Shown here piece by piece: positions 9,282 through 18,353 of a stretch of 64,000 nt of DNA. A program made the position numbers and the translations under genes. How positions within the stretch are numbered: position 1 is the first letter of the stretch; every line of letters starts with the position of its first letter. The notes beneath the pieces were generated by a model that ran no database searches, was not told where the DNA came from, and worked only from the letters and a program-made list of their open reading frames with translations. The DNA is from Acidocella sp. (GTDB lineage Bacteria > Pseudomonadota > Alphaproteobacteria > Acetobacterales > Acetobacteraceae): assembly GCA_031291755.1 (NCBI GenBank), contig JARLIK010000001.1, positions 62,001 through 126,000 of the forward strand. Reading direction: 5' to 3'.

Positions 9282-10487
9282 TTACATCTGGTCAATTGAT
9301 CCGGCGAATGCTTGCGATAATAAACCGACACAATGACGTGCAATCATCGCTTCCTCATTGGTGGGAATGACCATCACCTCGACGGCAGAAGTTGCTTTTG
9401 AAATGACGGGCGCATTCTGGGCGTTGGCCAGCGGGTCGATGACAATGCCGAGCCATTGCAGTTTTGCACAGATGGCGGCGCGGATTTCAGGCGCATGCTC
9501 GCCGATGCCGGCGGTGAATACCAAGCCATCGAGGCCGCCGAGCGGGACGGTGAGGGCGGCGATATGCTGGGCGGCGGCGTAGGTGAAGGATTCCACCGCC
9601 TCGGCGGCTTCTGGGGCCTTCGAAGCCAGCAGCACCCGCATGTCGGACGAAATACCTGAGATACCGAGCAGGCCGGATTTTTTATAGACGATATCGGTGA
9701 TTTCATCTGCGCTCATACCGTGCGCCTGCATGAGGTACAGCACCACCCCGGCGTCGAGCGAGCCGGTGCGGGAGCCCATGATGAGGCCGTCCAGCGCGGT
9801 AAAGCCCATGCTGGAATCCAGGCTCTGGCCATTGCTCATGGCACAGGCGCTGGCGCCGTTGCCCAGATGTGCCGCGATCACCCGCCCGGAGGCGAGACCA
9901 GGCGCAATGGCGCGCAATTGCCCGGCGATGTATTCATACGATAGGCCGTGAAAACCGTAGCGGCGCACGCCTTCATCGCGCAGGTTGCGCGGCAGGGCAA
10001 AGCGGGTGGCGACGGCGGGCATGGTTTTGTGAAAGCTGGTATCGAAACAGCCGATTTGCGGCAGGCCGGGGCGCAGCGCCAAAGCGGCTTTGACGGCGGC
10101 GAGATTATGCGGTTCATGCAACGGTGCCAGCGGATCAAGTGTCGCAAGCTTGGCCAGTGCGGCATCATCGAGCCGGGTGGGGGCGGTAAAAATATCGCCG
10201 CCGTGGACAATTCGGTGGCCGCAGGCAACCAGCTTGTCAGGCCCTAGATGCTCATCAACCCATTCCAATACCGGGCTGAGCAAATCCTCGTGATTGAGGG
10301 CCTCACCATGTGGCCATGATTGTTCCAGCAGCAGTTCGCCGTGTGGACCGTGGATGGCGAAGTGCGGGATCTCGCCGATATCTGCCATTTCGCCGTGGGC
10401 GATGTTGGTGAGAGCGTGGTTGAATTTGAAGAGTGCAAATTTGATACTGGAGGAACCAGCGTTGAGCGTTAGAATCGCTTCAGACAT
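9282..10487 (-). CDS. ackA: acetate/propionate kinase
   Basis: Phosphotransfer between acetyl- (or propionyl-/butyryl-) phosphate and ADP, in the cytoplasm. 401 aa from the ATG at 10487, with the ASKHA motifs TLNAGSSSIKF (about 7-17), HRIVHGG, HLGNGAS and GLDGLVFTAGIGEH. The start overlaps the MaoC-Pta gene by 8 nt, so acyl-phosphate made by the latter is probably converted to acid plus ATP here. A reading extended upstream to 10910 is antisense-like sequence and is not used. Confidence 0.95.
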   Translation of the reverse strand: MSEAILTLNAGSSSIKFALFKFNHALTNIAHGEMADIGEIPHFAIHGPHGELLLEQSWPHGEALNHEDLLSPVLEWVDEHLGPDKLVACGHRIVHGGDIFTAPTRLDDAALAKLATLDPLAPLHEPHNLAAVKAALALRPGLPQIGCFDTSFHKTMPAVATRFALPRNLRDEGVRRYGFHGLSYEYIAGQLRAIAPGLASGRVIAAHLGNGASACAMSNGQSLDSSMGFTALDGLIMGSRTGSLDAGVVLYLMQAHGMSADEITDIVYKKSGLLGISGISSDMRVLLASKAPEAAEAVESFTYAAAQHIAALTVPLGGLDGLVFTAGIGEHAPEIRAAICAKLQWLGIVIDPLANAQNAPVISKATSAVEVMVIPTNEEAMIARHCVGLLSQAFAGSIDQM

Positions 10488-11880
10488 GGGCAGCCTGACG
10501 GGCAGCCATGATGACTGCGACGGCGCAGGAGGCAAGCCGTGTGCGGGTGTCATCGGCACGGCTGGTAAGGATGATCGGGACGCTGGCACCGAGCACAATT
10601 CCGGCGGCGTCGGCCCCGGCCATGAAGGTGAGTTGTTTGGCCAGAATATTGCCGGCTTCGATGTTGGGCACCACCAGGATATCGGCTTGACCGGCAACCG
10701 GTGAGGTGATGTTTTTCTCACGGGCGGCGATGGGGCTGATGGCGTTGTCGTAGGCCAGTGGGCCGTCGAGGATGGCACCGGTAATCTGGCCGCGTTCAGA
10801 CATTTTGCAGAGTGCGGCTGCATCAAGTGTGGCCGGCATGGCAGGGTTGACGGTTTCGACCGCCGCCAGAATGGCGACGCGCGGGGTGGCGATGCCGAGA
10901 GTGTGGGCAAGATCGATGGCGTTCTGCACGATGCTGACTTTGTCTTCGAGCGTGGGCGCGATATTGATGGCGGCGTCGGTCACCAGCAGCGGACGGCTGT
11001 AGGCAGGCACATCCATGACATACACATGGCTGAGGCGGCGGCCGGTGCGCAGGCCTGTTTGCGCCTGCATCACCTCATGCAGAAGTTCATCGGTATGCAG
11101 AGCACCTTTCATCAGTGCTTTGGCGTCACCGGCGCGCACCATGGCAACGGCGCGGGCGGCGCTGGCGTGGCTATGCGGGGTGGGCTCGATGCGCAGGCCG
11201 GTGATGTTGATGTTAAATTGTGCTGCCACGGTCCGGATTTTTATCTCAGGGCCGACCAGAATCGGGGTGATCAATCCGGCCTTGGCGCCCTCCACCGCGC
11301 CGCGGAGTGAAACTTCATCGCACGGATGCACAACGGCGGTGAGCAGCGCCATGCCTTGTGAGGCGCGGGTCAGCAGGTCGCGGAAGCCGGTGTGGCGGAG
11401 CAGCCGCACTTCGGGCAGCGCAATGGCGGTGCGGCTGATTTTTTCGGTGGGCGCCTGTACCGTGGCCTTGCCCCGCAGTACTTCCGCATTGTCCTGGTTG
11501 GTACAATGACAATCCAGAATCAGCCGGTGCTTTTCGGGGATGCGTTCGGTGACGGTGACAGTGGCGGTGATGGTGTCGCCGGGGCTAACCGGGGCGCGGA
11601 ATTGTAAATCCTGGCCAAGATAAATAGTGCCTGGGCCAGGAAGTTTGGTGCCCAGCACCGCAGAAATCAAACCCGCGGTCAGCACGCCCTGGCTGATGAT
11701 GTGGTGGAACATATCGGTGGCGGCGTATTCAGCATCGAGATGTGCCGGGTTGATGTCACCGGAGATGATCGAGAATAATTCGATATCCTGTTGGGTAACG
11801 CGGCGGCTGAGGCTGGCGGTGTCGCCGATGGCGATATCATCGAAGACGCGGTTCTCGATTTGCTGCATGGGCATATCCAT
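10480..11880 (-). CDS. bifunctional MaoC-like enoyl-CoA hydratase / phosphate acyltransferase
   Basis: A fusion of 466 aa. Residues about 10-150 are a MaoC hot-dog hydratase (FSIISGDINPAHLD, the hydratase-2-like Asp/His region, then QGVLTAG). Residues about 165-466 are a phosphate acetyl/butyryltransferase domain (DEVSLRGAVEGAKAGLITP, GALHTDELLHEV, DAAINIAP). It would hydrate enoyl-CoA and convert acyl-CoA to acyl-phosphate. It is coupled to ackA downstream and lies after phaC, linking polyester or fatty-acid intermediates to ATP generation. Similar fusions are known in Rhodospirillales; substrate chain length cannot be read from sequence. Confidence 0.9.
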   Translation of the reverse strand: MDMPMQQIENRVFDDIAIGDTASLSRRVTQQDIELFSIISGDINPAHLDAEYAATDMFHHIISQGVLTAGLISAVLGTKLPGPGTIYLGQDLQFRAPVSPGDTITATVTVTERIPEKHRLILDCHCTNQDNAEVLRGKATVQAPTEKISRTAIALPEVRLLRHTGFRDLLTRASQGMALLTAVVHPCDEVSLRGAVEGAKAGLITPILVGPEIKIRTVAAQFNINITGLRIEPTPHSHASAARAVAMVRAGDAKALMKGALHTDELLHEVMQAQTGLRTGRRLSHVYVMDVPAYSRPLLVTDAAINIAPTLEDKVSIVQNAIDLAHTLGIATPRVAILAAVETVNPAMPATLDAAALCKMSERGQITGAILDGPLAYDNAISPIAAREKNITSPVAGQADILVVPNIEAGNILAKQLTFMAGADAAGIVLGASVPIILTSRADDTRTRLASCAVAVIMAARQAAHV

Positions 11881-11892
11881 GTTGGTGCGCCT

Positions 11893-13593
11893 TCAACGTT
11901 GCAAAATATAATGGCCGGGGGCGGCGTCCAGAGCCGGGAAACCAGCCTCGGCGTTGCCCATTTCTGGCGGCGTGATGAGCGGGCTTGAGTGGACGATGAG
12001 CCATTCCACCCAAGGGGTCCACCATGAGCCTTCGGCGAGTGGCGCTGAAGCCTGCCAGTCTTCCGGGGCGTGATACTGGCCTTCCGGTGGGCGATGCTGC
12101 AGGCGGAAATGACGGTGCGGATGGCCGGGTTCACTGACCACCCCGGCGTTATGCCCGCCGGAAGTCAGCACAAATGTAATCTCACTGGCATTCATCAGGT
12201 GAATTTTATACACCGAATGCCATGGCGCAATATGATCGGTTTCAGTACCAATAACGAAGAATGGCACATGAATATCGGAGATCGAGACTTTGCGCCCGCC
12301 GGCTTGCAAGCGGCCTTCGGCGAGGTCGTTGTCGAGGAATAATTTATGCAGATATTCCGAATGCATTTTATACGGCATCCGGGTGGCATCCATGTTCCAG
12401 GACATCATATCGTTCGGGTGGTCAGCCTCGCCGAGATAATAGCGCCGCACCAGGCGTGACCAGATGAGATCGTTCGAGCGCAACATTTGGAAAGCGCCGG
12501 CCATCTGCGAGGAATCCAGATAACCTTTCGACCACATCACGTCATCCAAAAACGCCAGTTGCGCTTCGGTGATGAAAAGTTGCAATTCGCCGGCTTCGGT
12601 GAAGTCGGTTTGTGCTGCTAGCAATGTGAGGGTTGCTAAACGCTCGTCGTGGTCGCGCGCCATCGCGGCGGCGGCGATGCTGAGCAAGGTGCCGCCCAGG
12701 CAATAGCCGGTGGCGTGGATTTTGGCGCTGTTGCAAATGGCGCTGACGGCGTCGATGGCGGCCATTACGCCTAGCTTGCGGTAATCATCGAGCCCGGTAT
12801 CGCGCAGGGCCGCCGTCGGGTTGGTCCAGGAAATACAGAAAACAGTGAAGCCTTGCGCCACCAGATAGCGCACCATCGAGTTTTGCGGCGACAAATCAAG
12901 AATGTAATATTTCATGATCCAGGCAGGAACGATGAGAATCGGCTCGGGACGCACGGTCTCGGTGGTGGGCGTGTACTGGATCAGTTCGATCAGCTCGTTG
13001 CGAAACACCACTTGGCCTGGGGTGATGGCAACACCCTTGCCCGGTGTGAGAGGTAATTTGGTTTCACCGCTGGCATTTTTTATATCGTCCATGAAATTAT
13101 GCATACCGCTGGCCAAGTTGCTGGCATTGCTGGCGCGGGTGGCCTCGATCACTTCGGGGTTCAACATCGGCATGTTGGCAGGTGACATGATATCAAGCAA
13201 CTGCCGGGTCATGAACCCGACGCTGCGCTCATGCGGCTGCGAGAGACCGGGGATGCCGGTGGTGGCCTGCTTCCACCAGCGTTCGGTGCGCAGGAAGCTC
13301 TGGGCGGCGAGGGCAAATTTAGGGTCCTGCCAGCCTGGGTGGGTGAAGCGATGGTCTTGCTCGGTGGCCGTCAGCGGGGTGGTGGGCTGGCCGAGCGCCT
13401 GACACCATAGCGCGGTGGTATCCATGGCGGCTTGCTTAACGAGTTCGGCCTGCCGTCCGGGCTGGTTGGCTAGATGCAGCATCCAGTCGAGCCAGGCGAT
13501 GCCGATGGCGGCGGGTGAGATGCCGCCGGTCAGCTTGGCCTGGGCGGCGTGCAAGGCACGGTCGAAAACAGGAATTTCGGGGGTTTCAGTCAC
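11893..13593 (-). CDS. phaC: polyhydroxyalkanoate synthase, class I type
   Basis: Polymerises 3-hydroxyacyl-CoA into storage polyester at granule surfaces. 566 aa; the lipase-box-like GYCLGG with the catalytic Cys lies near residue 297, the Asp in GTETDHIAPW near 454, and the His in SGGHNAGV near 479. The PAWIMKYYILDLSPQNS block is also diagnostic. The start is GTG at 13593 with GGAG upstream. Next to FabI-like and MaoC-Pta genes it appears to form a storage or acyl-CoA balancing cluster. phaA/phaB are not in the window. Confidence 0.93.
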   Translation of the reverse strand: MTETPEIPVFDRALHAAQAKLTGGISPAAIGIAWLDWMLHLANQPGRQAELVKQAAMDTTALWCQALGQPTTPLTATEQDHRFTHPGWQDPKFALAAQSFLRTERWWKQATTGIPGLSQPHERSVGFMTRQLLDIMSPANMPMLNPEVIEATRASNASNLASGMHNFMDDIKNASGETKLPLTPGKGVAITPGQVVFRNELIELIQYTPTTETVRPEPILIVPAWIMKYYILDLSPQNSMVRYLVAQGFTVFCISWTNPTAALRDTGLDDYRKLGVMAAIDAVSAICNSAKIHATGYCLGGTLLSIAAAAMARDHDERLATLTLLAAQTDFTEAGELQLFITEAQLAFLDDVMWSKGYLDSSQMAGAFQMLRSNDLIWSRLVRRYYLGEADHPNDMMSWNMDATRMPYKMHSEYLHKLFLDNDLAEGRLQAGGRKVSISDIHVPFFVIGTETDHIAPWHSVYKIHLMNASEITFVLTSGGHNAGVVSEPGHPHRHFRLQHRPPEGQYHAPEDWQASAPLAEGSWWTPWVEWLIVHSSPLITPPEMGNAEAGFPALDAAPGHYILQR

Positions 13594-13609
13594 GAAAAGT
13601 TATGCTCCT

Positions 13610-14407
13610 TCACGCCATTAAATGCTGGCCGCCGTCGACGGGAATGACAGTACCGGTGATCATACGGGCAGAATCACTGACCAGAAAAGCCGCCAGACTG
13701 CCGACATCCTCGATGCTGCATAATTGCCGCTCCGGCGCCTGAGCCGCGGCGATGGCGAGCAGTTCGTCGAACTGATCAATGCCGCTGGCGGCGCGGGTGC
13801 GGATAGGGCCTGGCGAGATGGCGTTGGCGCGGATGCCCTGCGGGCCAAGTTCGGCGGCGATATAGCGCACCGTGGATTCCAATGCGGCTTTGACCGGGCC
13901 CATTAAATTGTAGTGTGCCACCACCCGTTCTGAGCCGTAAAATGTGACGGACAGCAGGGTGCCGCCGTCACGCATCAAAGGTTCGGCGAGTTTAGCGGCG
14001 CGGATGAAGGAATGACAAGACACATCCATGGCGGCGCTAAAGCCGGCGGCTGAGCAATCTGTCACCCGGCCATGCAAATCCTCGCGCGGGGCAAAGGCGA
14101 TGGAATGCAGCAAAAAATCCAATTTGCCCCATTCCTGCGTTATTTTAGCAAACACCGCTTCCAATGCGCCGGAGGTTTGAACGTCGCACGGCATGAAGAT
14201 CGGGCAGTTGAGGGCGGCAACAACCGGCGCCACGAAGGGCTTGGCTTTTTCGTTGAGATAGGTGGCAGCCAGGGTCGCACCCGCCGCCGTAAAGGCACAG
14301 GCACACCCAGCAGCGATGCTGTGTTCATTGGCGATGCCCAGAATCAGGCCATGCTTACCGGTAAGATCGATCACCGGCTTTACATACAACGGGCTAGCAC
14401 CCGTCAC
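13610..14407 (-). CDS. fabI: FabI-like enoyl-[ACP] reductase (divergent)
   Basis: A 265-aa SDR of the FabI type, expected to reduce enoyl-ACP with NAD(P)H. The cofactor site GIANEHSIA and the Y-x6-K catalytic pair (Y166, K173) are present. The residue aligned with E. coli Tyr146 appears to be Phe156 (followed by Tyr157), so this is not a textbook FabI. The GTG start at 14407 overlaps the small phasin-like gene by 4 nt. Its position in a PHA cluster suggests either a second FabI or an enoyl reductase tied to that pathway; which one is inference. Confidence 0.82.
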   Translation of the reverse strand: MTGASPLYVKPVIDLTGKHGLILGIANEHSIAAGCACAFTAAGATLAATYLNEKAKPFVAPVVAALNCPIFMPCDVQTSGALEAVFAKITQEWGKLDFLLHSIAFAPREDLHGRVTDCSAAGFSAAMDVSCHSFIRAAKLAEPLMRDGGTLLSVTFYGSERVVAHYNLMGPVKAALESTVRYIAAELGPQGIRANAISPGPIRTRAASGIDQFDELLAIAAAQAPERQLCSIEDVGSLAAFLVSDSARMITGTVIPVDGGQHLMA

Positions 14408-14667
14408 GCGGATGTGGAGTCCGGCTGTTTCGCGGCTTTGCTGGGGCCAATGTCATCGGCGGCAGGGCGCGCCATCATAGCCTCAAGCAATGCGGCATTC
14501 GCAGTCATGATCGTTTGGGCATAGGCGATCTGGGCGTCCAGCACGCGCCGGGTGGTTTGGGTGAGCGTTTGCGCCAGCCCGGCGTAGGGCATGAACTTCT
14601 GGTGGCCCAGAAACATGTCCTGGTAGGTGCTGAAAAGATTTGGTTCGCGCGGAACATTGGCGGACAT
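14404..14667 (-). CDS. small phasin-like protein of the PHA cluster
   Basis: An 87-aa helical protein (MSANVPREPNLFSTYQD at the start, then heptad-like QTLTQTTRRVLDAQIAYAQT). The start at ATG 14667 is fixed by an AGGAG 7 nt upstream. Its 3' end overlaps the FabI-like gene by 4 nt. Size, amphipathic helices and position before phaC suggest a granule-associated phasin or a PhaC accessory protein, but I see no firm family motif. Confidence 0.6.
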   Translation of the reverse strand: MSANVPREPNLFSTYQDMFLGHQKFMPYAGLAQTLTQTTRRVLDAQIAYAQTIMTANAALLEAMMARPAADDIGPSKAAKQPDSTSA

Positions 14668-14790
14668 GGTGATCTCCTGTGGAGAGTAAGCGCAAAGTGT
14701 AGCGCAATGACCATGTTTTGCATTGACCAAGATCAATAATCTTTGGTGAACCTGCAAAGCCATCCGACATACAGGAATGTTTTGGAATAA

Positions 14791-14867
14791 TGGTCGGAGC
14801 GGCGGGATTCGAACCCACGGCCCCCAGTCCCCCAGACTGGTGCGCTACCAGGCTGCGCTACGCTCCG
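14791..14867 (-). tRNA. tRNA-Pro (anticodon GGG)
   Basis: Read on the minus strand: 5' acceptor CGGAGCG pairs with CGCTCCG, followed by A and an encoded CCA. The anticodon stem CCAGT/ACTGG encloses the loop CTGGGGG, giving anticodon GGG. The T-loop GTTCGAATC is canonical. 77 nt including CCA. Confidence 0.97.
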
Positions 14868-14930
14868 ACCGTGGCAGAGGCTGTAGCAAGGCCGAGGGTG
14901 GGGCGCAATGCGGGTGGGGGTTACTAAGTT

Positions 14931-15713
14931 TCAGCGCGTTGAAACGAGTTGACGTTCTTTCACCGGGGCGGCCGGCTTGGCGGCGAGTGCTGCTTCCGTC
15001 AATTGGCGCCATTGGCCGCCTCGTAAGATTTCGCTGGGCCGGAATTTGGCTTTGTAGGCCATCTTGCGGCTCTCGGCGACCCAGTAGCCGAGATAAACGT
15101 AAGGCAATTCAAGCTCGACAGTGCGGTTGATCAACCAGAGAATCGCCTGGGTGCCAAGCGAACGTTCGTCGGCCTCAGGGCTGAAGAAGCTGTAAACGGC
15201 GGAGTAGCCGTCGCCGACGTGGTCGATCAGACAGGCGCCGAGCAGGCGCTCCTGGCGGTCGCGGAATTCGATGATCGAGGTTTCGATCGGGGTATCCTCG
15301 ACCATGGCGCGATAATCGTAAAAGCTCATGGTGGCCATGTCGCCATCACCGTGGCGGGCCTGCTGATAATGCTGGAAAAGTTGGTATTGCTCGGCGGTGG
15401 CGCGCGGCGGCATTTCCTGCACGGTAAGATCCGCATTCAGCTTGTTTAGCCGTTTATGGGTCCGGCTGGGGGTGAATTCCTGGGCGCGGATGCGGATGGG
15501 AATGCAGGAATTGCAGCTAGGGCAGACCGGCGCGTAGGCGATATTGTGGCTGCGGCGGAAGCCGCCGCGGGAGAGACGGTCGTGCAGGCTCTCGGCGCTG
15601 ACGCCGGCGAGTTCAGTAACAACCTTGCGCTCCGTGCGGCCAGCCACATACGGGCACGGCAGCGGCGCCGTGGTGTAGAAGAAATGCGGACGGCGGGCAG
15701 GTTTGAAGCTCAT
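14931..15713 (-). CDS. bpt: aspartate/glutamate leucyltransferase
   Basis: Transfers leucine from Leu-tRNA to N-terminal Asp/Glu of proteins, creating an N-degron for ClpS-ClpAP. 260 aa with the N-terminal cysteine cluster VCPSCNSC (C64, C67, C70) plus C20, the core RTHKRLNKLN, and the C-terminal GNAT-like part (YVYLGYWVAESRKMAYK). The ATG is at 15713. It stands alone between tRNA-Pro and an RDD-domain gene. Confidence 0.93.
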   Translation of the reverse strand: MSFKPARRPHFFYTTAPLPCPYVAGRTERKVVTELAGVSAESLHDRLSRGGFRRSHNIAYAPVCPSCNSCIPIRIRAQEFTPSRTHKRLNKLNADLTVQEMPPRATAEQYQLFQHYQQARHGDGDMATMSFYDYRAMVEDTPIETSIIEFRDRQERLLGACLIDHVGDGYSAVYSFFSPEADERSLGTQAILWLINRTVELELPYVYLGYWVAESRKMAYKAKFRPSEILRGGQWRQLTEAALAAKPAAPVKERQLVSTR

Positions 15714-15758
15714 ATGGTAGTATGTTTGTGCTTGTCCGTAGTCACGTCAAGCACTGTT

Positions 15759-16199
15759 TTAGGCGATTCGTATAATTACCAGCCCTGAGAACACATCATG
15801 CCCTGCGCGGTGGCGGGAGCCAACCAGCGCCATGGCAAAAGGCAGCCCTGCAAGTATGAAAAAGCTGAGCCAGAGCAGGATGGCCCAGACCAGCGCCTGC
15901 GCCGGAGAGGGGGCTGAGAGGTCGGCATCCTGGCGCACTGCCAGGCTGAAAATGCGCTGGCCAGGCGTGCCGCCGGTGGCAACCGCAAGCGTGTAATACA
16001 GGATCGGGAAAAAAGGCATGATGTGAAACATGAAAAAGCCGAGCCCGAAGGTGAATAAGCCAAAGATGAAGATGTTGGTGGCTACCACCCAGCCGATGAT
16101 GGCCATGAAAATGACATCCAGCACAAAGGCGCACAGGCGGCGGGCAATAACACCCTGGAACAGGGCAGGGGAGTCGAAGTTGGTAATTGTTTGGCTCAT
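15759..16199 (-). CDS. RDD family membrane protein
   Basis: A 146-aa protein with three to four hydrophobic helices and the RDD-family pattern: RRLCAFVLDVIFM (Arg/Asp in helix one) and GGTPGQRIFSLAVR after helix two. Function is unknown for most members; some are linked to ion homeostasis. It is followed on the same strand by bpt (45-nt gap) and divergent from the CoA-transferase gene. Confidence 0.82.
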   Translation of the reverse strand: MSQTITNFDSPALFQGVIARRLCAFVLDVIFMAIIGWVVATNIFIFGLFTFGLGFFMFHIMPFFPILYYTLAVATGGTPGQRIFSLAVRQDADLSAPSPAQALVWAILLWLSFFILAGLPFAMALVGSRHRAGHDVFSGLVIIRIA

Positions 16200-16275
16200 G
16201 TAAGCAGTTTCGGCTGATGGTATGGCGAAAATGCGGCGTGTTGTCGGGGCTGGATTGATCGTTTATGCGGATTTC

Positions 16276-17487
16276 ATGACAATAAAAACGCCAAGCGGCC
16301 CACTGACAGGGCTTAAAATTTTCGATCTCACCCGGGTTTTGGCCGGTCCGACCTGCGTGCAGATGCTGGCCGATATGGGGGCGGACGTCATCAAAATTGA
16401 AAAGCCCGGCAGCGGCGATGATACCCGCGGCTTTGCCCCGCCTTTCATGCCCGGCACCAGCGAGAGCGCGTATTTTTCCGGCGTGAACCGCAACAAGCGC
16501 TCAGTGGCGCTGGATATCGCGACGCCGGAGGGCCAGGAGATCGCCCGCAAGCTGCTCCTGCAATGCGATATTCTGGTGGAAAATTTCAAAGTCGGGGCGC
16601 TCGCTAAATACGGCTTGGGCTATGAGGATGTGCATAAAATCCACCCCGGCATGGTGTATTGCTCGATCACCGGCTTCGGCCAGACCGGCCCTTATGCGCC
16701 GCGCCCCGGCTACGACGGGCTGATACAGGCGATGGGCGGGATTATGAGCCTGACCGGCGACCCGGAGGGCGAGCCGCAGAAGGTGGGCGTGCCGGTGGCG
16801 GATGTTTTCGCTGGGCTGTACGGCTGCATCGGCGTGCTGGCGGCGCTGCGCCATAAGGAACGCACCGGGCTGGGTCAGCAGGTGGATATCGGGATGCTGG
16901 ATACGCATGTGGCGTGGCTGGCCAACCAGGGGATGAACTATCTGGCGACCGGCGTTTCGCCGGTGCGGCTGGGTAACAATCATCCGAATATCGTGCCCTA
17001 CCAGGTGTTCGCCACGGCTGATGGGTATATTGTGCTGTCGATTGGTAATGACCCGACCTTTGCGAAATTCTGCAATCATTTTGGGGCGCAGGCGCTGCTG
17101 GCCGATGAGCGCTTTATCACCAACGCGGCGCGGGTGATGAACCGGCAACTCGTCACCGACACGCTGGCCGCGATTATGAAAACCATGACTACGGCGGCGT
17201 GGATTGAAAAACTTGAGGCGCTGAAAATTGGCTGCGGGCCGATTAACACCCTTGAACAGGTGTTTGCCGATCCGCATGTCATTGCCAGGAATAATTTAAT
17301 TGAGATGCAGCATGGCAGCGGTATTGCGATGAAATTGGTTGCCAATCCGGTACGGCTTTCTGAGACACCGGCAGATTACCGTTTACCGCCACCGATTTTG
17401 GGCGAACATACTGATGAGGTGCTGGCCAGTTGGCTCGGATTTGATGAAGCGGCCCTTAGTGATTTGCGGGCCAAAAATATTATTTAG
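16276..17487 (+). CDS. CaiB/BaiF family (class III) CoA-transferase
   Basis: A 403-aa class III CoA-transferase. Visible family features are LTGLKIFDLTRVLAGP at the start, LLADMGADVIKIEKPG, GYDGLIQAMGGIMSLTG, and the catalytic Asp in VDIGMLDTHVAW near residue 209. I chose ATG 16276; a longer reading from 16222 adds a short segment with no family similarity. Acyl substrate is unknown (candidates: formyl-, succinyl-, itaconyl-CoA). The alpha/beta hydrolase gene follows after 11 nt and is likely co-transcribed. Confidence 0.88.
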   Translation: MTIKTPSGPLTGLKIFDLTRVLAGPTCVQMLADMGADVIKIEKPGSGDDTRGFAPPFMPGTSESAYFSGVNRNKRSVALDIATPEGQEIARKLLLQCDILVENFKVGALAKYGLGYEDVHKIHPGMVYCSITGFGQTGPYAPRPGYDGLIQAMGGIMSLTGDPEGEPQKVGVPVADVFAGLYGCIGVLAALRHKERTGLGQQVDIGMLDTHVAWLANQGMNYLATGVSPVRLGNNHPNIVPYQVFATADGYIVLSIGNDPTFAKFCNHFGAQALLADERFITNAARVMNRQLVTDTLAAIMKTMTTAAWIEKLEALKIGCGPINTLEQVFADPHVIARNNLIEMQHGSGIAMKLVANPVRLSETPADYRLPPPILGEHTDEVLASWLGFDEAALSDLRAKNII

Positions 17488-17498
17488 GGGTAAACATC

Positions 17499-18353
17499 AT
17501 GGCGCGTGCAGGCTCGGTTCAATATTTGCTCGGCACTGCATTTTACCGGCTGGCGTATGTTGAGTTTGGCAATCCAGCCGCCCCGGCGGTGCTCTGCGTG
17601 CACGGGCTGACCCGCAATGGCCGGGATTTTGACCCGCTGGCAATGAGGCTGGCCGAGCATTTTCATGTGATCTGCCCGGATTTGCCCGGGCGAGGAAAGT
17701 CCGATTGGTTGCCGAGCGGAGCGCTGTACCAGCCGCCGACCTATGTGACCGCGCTGGCGCATCTGCTGGCTGCCATCAACAAGCCGGTGGCATGGGTGGG
17801 GACGTCGCTGGGTGGCATTTGCGGTATGATGACCGCGGCTGCCGGCAATGCGCCAATCACCAGTTTGGTGCTGAACGATATCGGGCCGCATATCCCCAAA
17901 GCCGCCTTGGCCAGAATTCGCGATTACATGTCGGCCGCGCCACAGAGTTTCGCCTCGATGGCAGCCCTTGAGGCGCATTTGCGGTTAATCCATGCGCCGT
18001 TCGGCAATTTGAGCGATGCGCAATGGCATTATCTGGCACGGATTTCGGCGCGCTCGGTACTCGATCCGGCGGGCGGCAGCGCCTACGCGTTGCATTACGA
18101 CCCCAACATCATCGAGCCGATCCGGGATTCTACCCCGGCAGACGTGGATTTATGGCCGCTTTGGGGAATGATTAAAGCGCCGATATTAGCGATCCGGGGC
18201 GCCAGCAGTGATTTGCTGCTGTCTGAAACCTTTGAGCAGATGCAGGCCAGCGGCGCCAAAGCCTTGGTGGTGGGCGATGCCGGGCACGCCCCGGCTTTGA
18301 TGGATGAGTTGACCATCAATGAGATCGCGGCGTTTTTACAGCATTCCGCGTAA
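17499..18353 (+). CDS. alpha/beta hydrolase
   Basis: A 284-aa alpha/beta-hydrolase-fold enzyme. It shows an HGLTRNGRDFD oxyanion-loop segment, the strand-DLPGRGKSD region, the nucleophile elbow GTSLGG (Ser near residue 102), a late acid region and a C-terminal His in GDAGHAPAL. AGGGG precedes the ATG at 17499. It follows the CoA-transferase closely, so it could act on the same acyl compound as esterase or thioesterase. Its 3' end overlaps the convergent glsA by 18 nt. Confidence 0.85.
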   Translation: MARAGSVQYLLGTAFYRLAYVEFGNPAAPAVLCVHGLTRNGRDFDPLAMRLAEHFHVICPDLPGRGKSDWLPSGALYQPPTYVTALAHLLAAINKPVAWVGTSLGGICGMMTAAAGNAPITSLVLNDIGPHIPKAALARIRDYMSAAPQSFASMAALEAHLRLIHAPFGNLSDAQWHYLARISARSVLDPAGGSAYALHYDPNIIEPIRDSTPADVDLWPLWGMIKAPILAIRGASSDLLLSETFEQMQASGAKALVVGDAGHAPALMDELTINEIAAFLQHSA

